Below are positions 34,236 to 44,089 of a stretch of DNA of 64,000 bases, in pieces. The stretch is from positions 7,361,378 to 7,425,377 of the forward strand of contig NC_077235.1 in the NCBI RefSeq assembly GCF_027887165.1, written 5' to 3'. Within the stretch, counting starts at the first letter, position 1. Each line of letters begins with the position of its first letter. Position numbers and translations under genes: made by a program. Source of the DNA: Monodelphis domestica. Its lineage: Eukaryota; Chordata; Mammalia; Didelphimorphia; Didelphidae. The notes beneath the pieces were generated by a model that had not been told where the DNA came from, made no database searches, and was given only the letters and a program-made list of their open reading frames with translations.

Positions 34236-34942
34236 GGAGATGATCACAGAAAGAAGTCTACTTTTCAAGCTATCCAAGATTCCCTTTAAGAAGCAGCTTG
34301 CTTGGCAGATAGAAAACAGGACTCAGTTCCTATTGAACAGGACTAGCTAGTGAAAAAATAATTCAGTTAGTAGAAATGAATTTTAGCCTGATGGTGGGTA
34401 GCATCATGTATAACATCATAATATTTGCATAGTGTAAGATTTAAATTACTTGAGGTATTTTTTATAAAGTTTATTATCTGACAAAATAGAATAACATGAT
34501 TAAGTTTTTCTACCTGCTCAAAAATCCCTGCTCCAGCAAAGCTGTGACAGGAAGGAAAGAATGAGAGATGGATCTCAACCCAATTTATATCCTGTCTATG
34601 TCAGCAGTAATACCAGGAAGTGAGTGGGGTTCTGGGAATCGTAGTTTTGCTGGGGATTCCATATTGGTCAGGGAAAGTTTAGCTATGTCCCTGGAGGCCT
34701 TGATAAAGGTAAACCGGCCAAACCCTTGAGGCAGCTGCAAGACTTGTGAGTTGTTTGAGGTGCTGTCTAGATACATGTAGCAGAGAGCAGAGCAGAGCCA
34801 GCTTGGAACAGCTCTTGGAGTCAATTGTTAAATTTTTTAGGAATTTTGTGAGCTGGTTGGTAAACAGTCAAATTTGTAGTGCAGTCGGCTCCTGTACCAG
34901 TAATATTATTTGTTGCTTTAGAACTCAGCACGTTGTATTTTC
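34236..34942. other. No recognised feature
   Basis: Nothing recognised, although the region leads up to the minus-strand LTR-like fossil at 36591. Confidence 0.45.
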
Positions 34943-35163
34943 TTTTCTTTTTCTTTCTCTTTAAACCCTTACCTTCCGTCTTGGAGTCAATACAGTGTAT
35001 TAGCTCCAAGGCAGAAGAGTGGTCAGGGCTAGGCAATGGGGGTCAAGTGACTTGCCCAGGGTCACACAGTTGGGAAGTGTCTGAGGCCAGCTTTGAACCT
35101 AGGACCTCCCATCTCTAGGCCTGCCTCTCAATCCACTGAGCTACCCAGCTGCCCCCCCCCCAA
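34943..35163 (-). mobile_element. Marsupial CORE-SINE with target duplication
   Basis: Full minus-strand copy with a long pyrimidine tail. Flanked by perfect 10-bp copies of 'ttgtattttc' at 34933-34942 and 35164-35173. Confidence 0.93.
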
Positions 35164-35173
35164 TTGTATTTTC

Positions 35174-36190
35174 AATACATTGTTGTCCAATTGGAACAAT
35201 TCTGACTTTAACAATGAATATTTTTAAATGAATTTAATTGCATTTTGTCGCAATGGCACTAATACAATACTTGGAAGAAAGTCTCAAGTAGCTACAAAGT
35301 TATTAGAATGGATTCCTAAAATTTTCATTTGGTACCATTTAACTCATCAGTTGCAATTACCACTAGGTTTAATATCTGAAATCATTTAGATATATTACTG
35401 TATACAATTTCTTCTTCCCGTCACCATCTAATAAAAATTAGACTGAGTTGATTTTATCCTGTTGTTAGAGAATTTGAAATTGAAGTAATTCAAATCAGTC
35501 AGTTACTAGGATCAAGATGGGCAGCCACCAATGGATGGCACATGCATCCTGCATCTATCTTGTTCTTTTCCTTACTCTGGTTTGGTAGAGAGATTAGCCA
35601 ACATTAATTTCTTTTAAGAACTTGCTATAATGATTGACGTTCTTGAAAAATTTTCCTTCCTTGCAAAATTGCATTGCAATTAAGGTTAACTGACATTCAG
35701 AAAGAATAAAAAAAATTAATCAAACCCACCATAAAACTCTGGAAAACTTAAAGATTGGTACTAGAGAGCCTGAATTTCAGAGCAAATATTTAAGTCAAGT
35801 AAGTCTGAAGATATTATATTTAATAAACAAAAAAGCAAATTGGATGCTCAGCTTAGGAATGTATTACTAGAAAAATTACTAGAAAGAATTCCAAATATGA
35901 ACTGAGTTCTTTCAGGAGACAGAAACAACAATAAAAGCATTTTAAATTATTTTGATTTATTAGAATCCTCTACTTAGACTTGCAAAGAACTAACTTCATG
36001 ATAGAGAGCTGGTGAAAAAAATTGTTTCAGGATTTTGTGTCCTAATAATGTGGAAGTGAATGATATTTCCACTCCCTCAGCCTCTACATATGGCTAAGAA
36101 GATAGCTAGCTTTATTGCAGCCAATAGTATTGATGCTGGAAGAGATTTTGGTTTAATGAATAGAATTGGAACCAGGGCAAGAAGGAGTTT
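35174..36190. other. AT-rich stretch, no recognised feature
   Basis: Distinctly AT-rich, with no long open frame and no recognised repeat. Internal sequence of an old LTR element is possible but not shown. Confidence 0.4.
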
Positions 36191-36192
36191 AA

Positions 36193-36258
36193 CAGTAATC
36201 AATGAATAAACATCTTAAAATGCCTACTATGTGTCAGGTACTATGCTAAGCTGTGGGT
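36193..36258 (-). mobile_element. L2 LINE 3' end
   Basis: 'aatgcctactatgtgtcagg' is the reverse of the L2 terminus. Confidence 0.65.
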
Positions 36259-36261
36259 GTT

Positions 36262-36410
36262 GTTCAGCTGTGTCTGATTCTTGGTGACTCCATTTCGAGT
36301 TTTCTTGGCAAAGATACTAGAGTGGTTTGTCATTTCCTTCTCCAGCATTTGACAGATTAGGAAACTGAGGCCAACAGGGTTGTGACTTGCCAAGGAACTG
36401 CCAAGCTTTC
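36262..36410 (-). mobile_element. MAR1-type CORE-SINE
   Basis: Reverse of the MAR1 tail: 'ttgttcagctgtgtctgatt', 'cttggcaaagatactagagt', 'catttccttctccagcattt', 'gaaactgaggccaacagg'. Confidence 0.85.
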
Positions 36411-36590
36411 AGGGGAGGATACAAGTTTTATAAAATTTGAATTTTTACCTGAAAGGTTGAATTTTGTCATTGGTAACAAACACTGTCAGTTGTTTTCTAT
36501 GAAATGGCAGGTTCACTTTGTTCTTTTTAAAGAAAATGTCCATCAGGTACTATAAGTGGGGAAAGGGGTTATTTTTTAAAGGCTTGGATT

Positions 36591-37330
36591 TGAATATTTA
36601 AGAGTTTGGTTGCCAAGAATTTAATTAATTCCAAAGAGATTTTATTTACGATTTATTTACAAAATGTAGAAAGAGTGAAACAAGAAATCAGAGAGAGGAT
36701 AATGTTAGATATCTAGCCTGAGCACTAAGTAACTTACTCCTGGCCTCTGGTTCAAAACCAGGACCTGGAGAGTTGATCCTTAGCTGGCCTCGGCAAAGCC
36801 AAGGACCTGGGGAAGTCTCTCCTGAGGCTAGTCTCTTCAGAAAATATCCAGGAAAGAGCCAGCTTTTTCACTCACCCTGTGCCAGTCCAGTCAGCAGATC
36901 CTCCTGCCCCTCTTCACCAGCCTCAACTTGAAAGCATGAAGAATTCCTCTTGTCTCCACTTCCAAAAATGAAGAACTGTTCTCTCACAGGAGGTGACAGC
37001 CCCTTTTAAAGACATTTTCCTCTTACGTCACTTCCTGTGTCTTCCCCTAATTTTATGTCTACCAATCACAGTTGATGCTCTAGGACTGCCCCGAAGGCAG
37101 TCAATTGATTCTGATTCATCATCCACTATTGCACACATGGGATATTTGCATTTTTGGTGATTAGATCTAAATAGGCAGATCTTTATACTTAACTGTTAAG
37201 TACTGTGTTTACAGTTATGAGGATTAAATCTTAAAATAGACAAGGGTTACAATTTAATTTTCATAATCAGGGGAGAGTTAAGTATTTTCATTGTTATAAT
37301 CAGGGGAGAGCCAAATCCAATCTTCACAGT
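36591..37330 (-). mobile_element. LTR-like fossil
   Basis: Read on the minus strand it has an LTR-like order. A U3-like part contains a doubled 'ataatcaggggagag'-type word (plus-strand view, near 37265 and 37300). Then come 'ctttaaaaggggctgtcac', a pair of 'aaataaa' words, and an end 'ttcttggcaacca' that resembles the end of the fossil at 31902. Ends are approximate, no internal proviral genes were recognised, and age is probably old. Confidence 0.5.
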
Positions 37331-37477
37331 ACCTAAGTCAGGATAACCATAGTTTATTTATCAGTCATTCTTTCTAGTAAAAATAGTGTTTAGTGAAAAA
37401 AGTGGCTAGTTCAGCTTACAGCTCAAACCATTCCATAAATGTGTCTCTTCAATCAATCAATCAATCAACATTTCTTA

Positions 37478-37905
37478 GGGGCAGCTGGGTGGCACAGTGG
37501 ATAGCGTGCCAGGCCTGAAGCCAATAGGATCTGGGTTCACATTTGACCCCAGACACTTCCTGACTATGTGACTCTGTTATTGCAGCCAATAGTCATATAA
37601 CCCTGTCAGCCTAGCCCCATGGTGGCAAGCCTATGGCACATGTGCCAGAGAGGGCATATAAAGCCCTCTCTGTGGGCATGTGTGCTGTTTCCCACCAAAG
37701 TTCATTAGTCTCTGCCCAGCAGCCCAATGGGAGCACTTTTCTCCCCTGTGTGAGGTAAGGTGGAGGGGGAAGTACATGCAGCACTTGGTCTCTGGGTGTG
37801 GGGGTGGCATGGCCCATGGTCTCTAAAAGTTTCCCCATCACTGACCTAGCCTTTGCACTTCTATCTTAAGAGTTATTACTTATACAGAAAGTAAGAGTTT
37901 AAAAA
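37478..37905 (+). mobile_element. CORE-SINE split by hAT family A copy 3
   Basis: The head and CORE lie at 37478-37616 ('ggggcagctgggtggcacag', 'tcacatttgaccccagacac') and the tail at 37844-37905 ('acctagcctttgcacttcta', 'agaaagtaagagtttaaaaa'). The 227-bp hAT sits between, at the 'gcctagcc' word of the SINE. Confidence 0.85.
37617..37843 (+). mobile_element. Short hAT family A, copy 3
   Basis: Left end 'ccatggtggcaagcctatgg', 'gtgccagagagggcatataa', 'agcagcccaatgggagcact', right end 'tctctaaaagtttccccatc' plus 'actg'. Flanks 'gcctagcc' (37609-37616) and 'acctagcc' (37844-37851) match at 7 of 8 bases. Confidence 0.85.
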
Positions 37906-38230
37906 AAACAAACATTTATTTATTCAGTGCCCAGTTAGGTGCCAGGCATTGTACCTGGGGCTAGAGATACAAAGAAAGGGAAAAGGCAGTTCCTGCCCTC
38001 AAGGAACTCCCAGTTGAATGGGGGAGATAGTATGCAAACAAATAGATACAAATTCGTACTCTATAGATGAGGACCAGAGGGAAAGCACTGGAATGAAGAA
38101 GATTTGTGGAAGGCTTCTTGGAGGAAGTGAGATTTTAATTTCCACTTAAGGAAAGCCATGGAAGTCAATGGGCAGAGACCAGGAGGGAGAACATTCCAGG
38201 ATGGTGGGAGGGGGAGGTCTCTGATTGGAT
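37906..38230 (-). mobile_element. L2 LINE 3' region
   Basis: 'gtgccaggcattgtacctgg', 'ggctagagatacaaagaaag', 'tgccctcaaggaactcccag', then 'gagaacattccaggatggtg', in reverse L2 order. Confidence 0.85.
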
Positions 38231-38235
38231 AAGCA

Positions 38236-38858
38236 GCAGATTTGATTTATGCGAACTTCCATTTCATCCCACTGGATAGCTGCAAGATTGATGTCAACTC
38301 AATGGTTTTAATTTAATAAGATGAAGAACCTTTATTGCTTCTTCAAGGACATTCTTAAGTAAAACTGGCATTTAAAAAAAACTGTCAGAACACGGCAGCG
38401 GGGAATAAAAAGTCTCCTGGCACAGCTTCCTTTGATTCCAACTGAGGCAGCAGTAGTTTTGCCTGCTACTCCTTTTGGTGCAGGTTAAATCACAAGGTTC
38501 CAAGAAGACACTCAACTCTGAGTATTTTAGCCACACTTGGGTTTGTCGGCAAGCTTTTAAATCAAGAGGGATCTTTGAGCATTAGTTGGTACTGAGACTA
38601 GACGGGCACAAGCCAAACAGCAGGTCGGGCCGCCGCGGTAGATTCTGTCCGTCTGTAAGCTAAAGGTCCAATTCTGCAGGAGAGACCGTAACTTTGGTTT
38701 GCCATGGAGCCTTGGGAAGCCTCCACTGTCTGTACGCTCCTGAGACAATGGGAGTGGAAATGGCAAATAGCATTTTAGGATTATTATGAACTCTGTTTCA
38801 GCTTCCCAGATGCCCTGCAGGGGTCCGCAGACCACACCTGAAGAACCACTAGGCTAGA
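38236..38858 (-). mobile_element. hAT-Charlie element with transposase remnant (ZBED5/Charlie8-like)
   Basis: Minus-strand start near 38858 has a hAT end of the type 'ctagtggttcttcaggtgtg' followed by 'ggtctgcggacccctgcagg'. Near the other end the minus strand reads 'MPVLLKNVLEEAIKVLHLIK' and then 'LKPLS' (38290-38370), close to 'MPVSLKNVLDEAVKIINFIK' of Charlie8/ZBED5-type transposases. It continues to a 'NGSSHKSNLLL'-like segment with stops. Most of the transposase gene is missing, so this is an internally deleted, dead copy. Confidence 0.65.
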
Positions 38859-38904
38859 TCTGCCCTGACGTCTCTTCCAGCTTCCGATCTAGGATCCCGT
38901 GTGT

Positions 38905-39060
38905 GATGTGCAAGAGAGACGCTGGACAGAGAGTTGGCCTCCAAGTCACCTGGGTTCAAACCCTGCTCAAGGCAGATACATACTGACCCCAATGACTGGT
39001 TAAGTCACCCCTCCCAGGCATCCTACTCCTTTCCTGGCTCTCCCAACCTTCCAGTCTAGG
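38905..39060 (+). mobile_element. Possible MIR-type SINE
   Basis: 'cagagagttggcctccaagt' and 'cacctgggttcaaaccctgc' look like a SINE head and B-box region; the rest is diverged. Confidence 0.4.
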
Positions 39061-39484
39061 CTGCTTCACCTTCACCAGGCAGGAAACAGGCACAATGAGG
39101 ACAGAAACCAGAGCAGAGCTGCAGGCTCATTTCTTGATGTCCCCTAGTGGGGTGGGGCAAGGCAAGTGATCCACTGGTGGTGCTAGCTTAGGAAGAGCAG
39201 GCTGCTGGCCCAGCGTGGCACAGGGAGAGGCCTACCACAGCTCGTCTACCTCCCTTGACACTTGGGGGTGGGAAGGAAAGAATGGGTGGCCATTAGAACA
39301 GATACACTTGCACATGTCCACACTCTGCAGGATGGAGCAGAGCCTCTCCATTTTCTGTCATCATATTTCCGGAGACAAGTGCTCCAAGGTGCCACACATG
39401 CTTTGGCAGCTGGCCTGTCCCTGCTTACAGTGGTATTATGTGATCATCATAAGATCGGAGACAGAGAGCAGGCAGGGGGCTTAG
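39061..39484. other. No recognised feature
   Basis: Nothing recognised. Confidence 0.5.
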
Positions 39485-39605
39485 ATATCTCCTAGTTCAG
39501 TCTCCTTGTTTGGACAGATGAGGAAACTGAGGCCCACAAAGGTTCAGTGAGTTGTCTAAAGTCACACAAATAGAAGTTGCAAAGGTGGGATTTGAACTTA
39601 GGTCA
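39485..39605 (-). mobile_element. MIR SINE
   Basis: 'cagatgaggaaactgaggcc', 'gtctaaagtcacacaaatag', 'ggtgggatttgaacttaggt'. Confidence 0.85.
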
Positions 39606-39609
39606 ATCA

Positions 39610-39855
39610 ATAGCTGACATTTTTGTGATGCTTTAAAGGTGGCAAAGTACTTTCTGGGTGTTGTTCCCTTTTAAGTCTTAAAATAACACTGGGAGGTAGA
39701 TACTGTAAAGTATCATCACCATCATCCCCATTTTACAGATGAAGAAACTGAGGTGAAATTAAGCAACTTGCTCACAGCTAGTAAGTGTCAGAAGCAGATT
39801 TGAACCCAGGTCTTCCTGAGTTCAAGTCCAGCCCTCTTTACTCTAAGTTGCCTTA
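39610..39855 (-). mobile_element. MIR SINE, almost full length
   Basis: 'taaaataacactgggaggta', 'cattttacagatgaagaaac', 'gctagtaagtgtcagaagca', 'tttgaacccaggtcttcctg'. Confidence 0.9.
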
Positions 39856-39965
39856 AGGAATGTGGTATGTCATTGTAACAGAAATATCAGTGATGGATAC
39901 AAAGGCTTCCATTCAAGTAGAATTTCTAAAGGAGCTATTGCAAACAGGGAGACAGAAAAATTCAA

Positions 39966-39989
39966 CCACACACACACACACACACACAC
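39966..39989. repeat. (AC)n microsatellite
   Basis: About 12 dinucleotide units. Confidence 0.97.
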
Positions 39990-40509
39990 TGTCTCAAATT
40001 TAACTCATTTCCAAGTTCTGGGTCATTTAGGATGAATAGAATGAGAGATGAGAGGATGGAGTTAAATAATAGTGTTAAACCAATTTGTGCCTAGAAACGT
40101 AGATTCCAGAGAAACTCGATGCCTTCCAAAGTACGTAATCAACTTTAAAGCAGACAGTACACCTCCAAGCTGTCTGGTGGATGGGAAAAATGAGGGATAA
40201 TTACAGTGGCCCCATTGAGGGTATCAAGAATTTCCACCAGGAATTCTGGAAACTACAGCAGGAGTTTTTCATAATCCCAACTGGTCATCTCCAGTGAGCC
40301 CAGATCCTTGTGTGTTCATCTCCTGCATGCCCCAACACAGTGGGAACATGTCGGAATACGTTTTGGGGGTGCCAATCTAGGAACCTCACTGCTTCGTCTT
40401 TCAGAAGGCCCCATCGGCCTCTCTCAGGCCTCTGGAGCCTTTCCTAAGAGGAATAACAATACATATTTAATGAGCTAATCTCTTCCTAGTGCCAAGTCAT
40501 TAACTGATG
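39990..40509. other. No recognised feature
   Basis: Nothing recognised. Confidence 0.5.
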
Positions 40510-40640
40510 GCTAGGACCGCCACAGGGAGAGGAAAGGGCAAACCATTCCAGTATCTTTGGCAAGGAAATCCCACGGACAGTATTGGCCAGCTGTGGTCCA
40601 CTGGGTCCCAAGGAGTAGCTTCCACACAACTGAACAGCAC
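40510..40640 (+). mobile_element. MAR1-type SINE tail
   Basis: 'gggcaaaccattccagtatc', 'tttggcaaggaaatcccacg', 'acacaactgaacagcac'. Confidence 0.75.
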
Positions 40641-40779
40641 TGTCCCACTGGAGACCACTAGGGGGCACTGGTGCTTACTAGGCTCTGGATGGGGGCAAGA
40701 TGGAGTTGGGCAACAGAAAATCTTTTATTAGGAAATCTGAATGTATAAAGCAGACCAGATGATTCTGCCTTTCTAGCTG

Positions 40780-40960
40780 GAAGCCACCACAGAGACGAGC
40801 TAGCCGGACCCTTTGCGTTTTACAGATGAAGACTCTGTAGTCAGAGAAGTCATGTAGCTCTTTGGTGGTCATGGATAGAGATGGTAAGACCCAGAGGTAG
40901 GCTTGGAATCTAGGTTGGCTGACTACAAATCCAGCCCCATTTGCCTGGCAGCATCCATAC
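40780..40960 (-). mobile_element. MIR SINE
   Basis: 'cgttttacagatgaagactc', 'gaccctttgcgttttacag' and 'ggcttggaatctaggttggc', in reverse order. Confidence 0.7.
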
Positions 40961-41025
40961 TCTTGTGCTTTCTTCATAGCTGGTAAAGAATCTGATATCC
41001 TCCAAGTTAAGATGATTCCCAAATC

Positions 41026-41125
41026 TCCCCTTCCCTTCCCTTCCCTCCCCTTCTTCCCTTCCCTTCCTTCTCCCTTCCCTTCCCTCCCCTTCTTCCCTTC
41101 TCTTCCTTCCTTCCCTTCTCTTCCC
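41026..41125. repeat. Polypyrimidine (CCCTT)n microsatellite
   Basis: Imperfect 'cccttccctt' and 'cttcccttct' repeats on the plus strand. They create repetitive Gly-Arg-Glu-Lys frames on the minus strand that are not genes. Confidence 0.95.
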
Positions 41126-41404
41126 ACTCTCAAGATGTCATCAATGAATTTCAGTGGGATTTGGCTGCCTTTCTCCCGGCAGACATGGGGCCAATCCATG
41201 GGGACAGCTGAAGAAAGCTGAAAGCTGAAGATCTTTTACAACAATTCAAAGTTGCCCAAAGTGTTCCTAATGTGGATATGCTATGTGGCGGAATGAGCAA
41301 AAGGAAGCCTCCCTTGTTATTATGGGCTTCCATTTCTCACGTCTCTGTCTTACAGAAGAATGTATCTTTCCTAAGGCAGACTCGGGTCTTCACATTTTCA
41401 CTTT

Positions 41405-41680
41405 CACAAGATTGTAGATTTAGAGGTAAAAGGACTTTTAGAGATCAAATAGGTGCACCTAGTCATTTTACATATGGGGAAAGTGAGGTAGAGGGTCAGA
41501 AATCTAGAGTCAAAAGGGAATTAAGAGGCCAGCAAATTTCAACCTCATGTTTTATAGATGAGGAAATTAAGACCTAGAGAGATGAAATGACTTGCCCAAA
41601 GTTATACAGCCATTCCACAAATGGCAGCTCAGGGAGCTGTCCCAAAGCTTGCTGACTGCAAATCCTGAGTTTTAAGAAGG
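41405..41680 (-). mobile_element. Two MIR SINE copies side by side
   Basis: 41405-41510 ('tagtcattttacatatgggg') and 41515-41680 ('tgttttatagatgaggaaat', 'gacttgcccaaagttataca') carry the same MIR segment twice, in the same orientation. Confidence 0.75.
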
Positions 41681-41694
41681 GACTCAGAACTGAA

Positions 41695-42340
41695 TTCTGC
41701 CAGCATTTATTAAACATCTACTACATATAAGGCAATGTGTGCATGTGTGGGGTTATTGGGTGGGCGAGTATGTAATATGTTTGTGAAAGACAACTCAAAA
41801 ACCAGTTCCTGACTATAAGAGGCTTATAGGCTTCCAACATGTAGAACACAAATAAATAGAAGATAATTTGAAGAAGTGAGTACTAGGAACTAAAGAAAGG
41901 GCTTCCTGGAAGAAGCAGCTTTTAAGTCAGTCCTTGAAGGATGCTAAAGATTCTCAGAAGCAGAGTTGAAGGGAGACGACTGCATTCCAGGTTTGGGGAA
42001 AGCCATAGTGGTGAGGGTTGGGGTCTTGAGATAGGGAACATTGTGCTTGGTTTAAGAGTACCAAGAGGAGGGGGAAACTGGGTGGCTCAGTAGATTGAGA
42101 GTCAGGCCCAGAGACAGGAGGTCCTAGGTTCAAATCTGGCCTCAGATACTTCCTAGCTGGGTGACCCTGGGCAAGTCACTTCACCCCCATTGCCTAGCAC
42201 TTATTGCTCTACTACCTTGGAACCCAGACCACAGTATTGATTCTAAGACAAAATCGTACCAAGAGGAGGGGCTGGGGATGGTAATGTAAATCATGTAAAT
42301 AAGTCTGGGAAGGTAGCTGGATTGGAGAGGACCAGCTAGG
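41695..42340 (-). mobile_element. L2 LINE, split by a CORE-SINE
   Basis: 'catttattaaacatctacta', 'gcttcctggaagaagcagct' and 'actgcattccaggtttgggg', then after the SINE 'gtctgggaaggtagctggat', in reverse L2 order. Confidence 0.75.
42074..42255 (+). mobile_element. CORE-SINE with perfect 16-bp target duplication
   Basis: From 'aaactgggtggctcagtaga' to 'gattctaagacaaaatc'. 'gtaccaagaggagggg' lies at both 42058-42073 and 42256-42271 without mismatch. This long duplication fits priming by an L1-type endonuclease, and its perfection suggests a rather recent insertion into the L2. Confidence 0.95.
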
Positions 42341-42460
42341 AGGCAGCAGTCCAAGGGAGGGGTAAGGGGGCCTAACCTGGGTAGGCATTTGGGTTTGTGA
42401 ATAGTGAGGAAAGAATGTGAGAGATGTTATCAAGGGAAGACTCAAGTGATTAGATAGAGT

Positions 42461-42510
42461 GGGGAGGGAAGGGGAGGAAAGGAGAGGGGAGGGGAGGGAA
42501 AGGGAAAGAT
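42461..42510. repeat. Polypurine (GGGGA)n tract
   Basis: Imperfect 'gaggggaggggagggaaagg' run. Confidence 0.9.
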
Positions 42511-42656
42511 TGAGGATGTCTTCCAGATTGATGGGCAGAAAGGACTGTGGTGATGTCAACAGAAGAAGGCAAATTTGGAGGAGGGGAGGGTATGGAGTGG
42601 CTGGATGGTGACTTAGTTCCATTTGGCCATGTCACCTTGGACATGGATAAAGGGAT

Positions 42657-42672
42657 TTAGGGTTAGGGTTAG
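42657..42672. repeat. Telomere-like TTAGGG motif
   Basis: 'ttagggttagggttag', two and two-thirds units. Too short to be a telomere relic with confidence. Confidence 0.6.
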
Positions 42673-43420
42673 TGGAGCAATCCATTAGAGAATGACTTGG
42701 GACCCTCTCCAGGACGGTTTCCTTCCTTCTTTGTGAGTTCAATGCCTAGCTCACAGCCTGTCTCTTAACTCCTGCCCTCATACACAGATTATATGCCTTA
42801 AACACAGATAGACGTTCCCCCAAGTGCTCTAATTTTGCAGTCCCTCAACTTAATCACTTTGCATGAAATTTTCATCTCAGTCGCACACAGAAATGGTCAA
42901 AGCCTTGATCTTACTGGGTGGTGATGAACAATGAAATGCTTTTCTCTGATCATAAGCTTCCATCATTTCCCTCCTCACAGTCTTGTGACCCCTAAAGCTG
43001 TTCCAGGCTCCCTCCACCCCTCAGTTTTTCCCAGCCATCACCTGGGCACTGGCTGGCTACTCACACGATTGACTCTCTTGCCCTCTTGCCCTCTTGCCTT
43101 GCTAAGCCCCAGCCTTGAATTATTCTCACCTGATTCCTAGTTGTCTGCTACTTAAGAGAGGAGGCTAAAGTAACAGAGCTGTGGTGACTGGGCTCACTCC
43201 AGATTTATGGAACATGATCTTAACTGGGGCCTCACTGCAGCAAGGCACAATTTGTTTACAACTCTCTAATGAGTGATTCATTTTAACCACATGGGCTCGT
43301 CCAAATCTTTTCATCCCTCTTGAAGCTTCCCAGGGCACAACCTCCCCACTGCTGACCTCTTCTCCTACTTCAACACCACAATGCAGGCTAAGAGCCTTTG
43401 TTTTCCCATCCAGTGCCTCA
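42673..43420. other. No recognised feature
   Basis: Nothing recognised. Confidence 0.45.
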
Positions 43421-43435
43421 CCCCCCCCCCCCCAA

Positions 43436-43612
43436 CATGTGTCTTTTTTAAACCCTCACCTTCTGTCTTAGAATCGATACTATGTATTGGTTCCAAGGCA
43501 GGAGAGCTGAAAGGGCTTGGCAGTGGGGGTTGAATAGCTTGCCCGGAAGTCTCTGAAGCCAGATTTGAGCCTAGGACCTCCCATCTCTGGGCCTGAATCA
43601 TTCAGCTGCCCC
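43436..43612 (-). mobile_element. Marsupial CORE-SINE
   Basis: Tail 'taaaccctcaccttctgtct', 'ttcaaggcaggagag'-type region, B-box region 'tttgagcctaggacctccca', head 'cattcagctgcccctca'. It has a small deletion in the CORE and follows a 14-base C run (43421-43434). Confidence 0.9.
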
Positions 43613-43639
43613 TCATTTGGGTCTTTCATGAAACCTCTT

Positions 43640-43962
43640 CTTTGCCAAAACAGACCCTGCTGCCTGCATCCTCTAGCTCAATTCCTTCCTGTCTGGTCTA
43701 GAAGATGGTCTGCTCTATCAGCCCTTTGGACACTTTCCCCTTGCTGTCTGCCATGCCTTGAGTGTGCTTCTTCAAGTCGTAGCTAAAATTCCATCTTCTA
43801 GAAGCCTTTTCCAGTTCCCCTTCATGAGAGCACATCACCTTCTCTGAGACAATCTCCCTCTCTATGGTCTCATCTTTATGTGGCTGCTTGTGTGTTGTCT
43901 CCGCCATTATGATACTTTCTGCCTTTCACTGTATGTATCCTCAGCATTTAGCACATACTAGC
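43640..43962 (+). mobile_element. L2 LINE 3' UTR
   Basis: 'ttgctgtctgccatgccttg', 'agctaaaattccatcttcta', 'tgtgttgtctccgccattat', 'tatcctcagcatttagcaca', in L2 order. Confidence 0.8.
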
Positions 43963-43964
43963 TC

Positions 43965-44030
43965 TGTGACCCTGGGAAAGTCACTGTTTGCCTCAGTTTC
44001 CTCATCTGTCAAATGGCAAAAGGCTTCAGG
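43965..44030 (+). mobile_element. MIR/CORE-SINE fragment
   Basis: 'tagctctgtgaccctgggaa', 'gcctcagtttcctcatctgt'. Confidence 0.8.
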
Positions 44031-44089
44031 ATCTTGGCCTCTAAAGCCAGGCTGTACAAAAACATTCCTCTTCTTTCTCTTATCTGACT

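Noticed and set aside
35174-36190. Internal proviral genes between the LTR-like fossils
   Set aside because: AT-rich sequence with no recognisable gag, pol or env peptide; left as unassigned.
40678-41199. 173-codon minus-strand frame with Gly-Arg-Glu-Lys repeats
   Set aside because: The repeats come from a polypyrimidine microsatellite and the rest overlaps a MIR.
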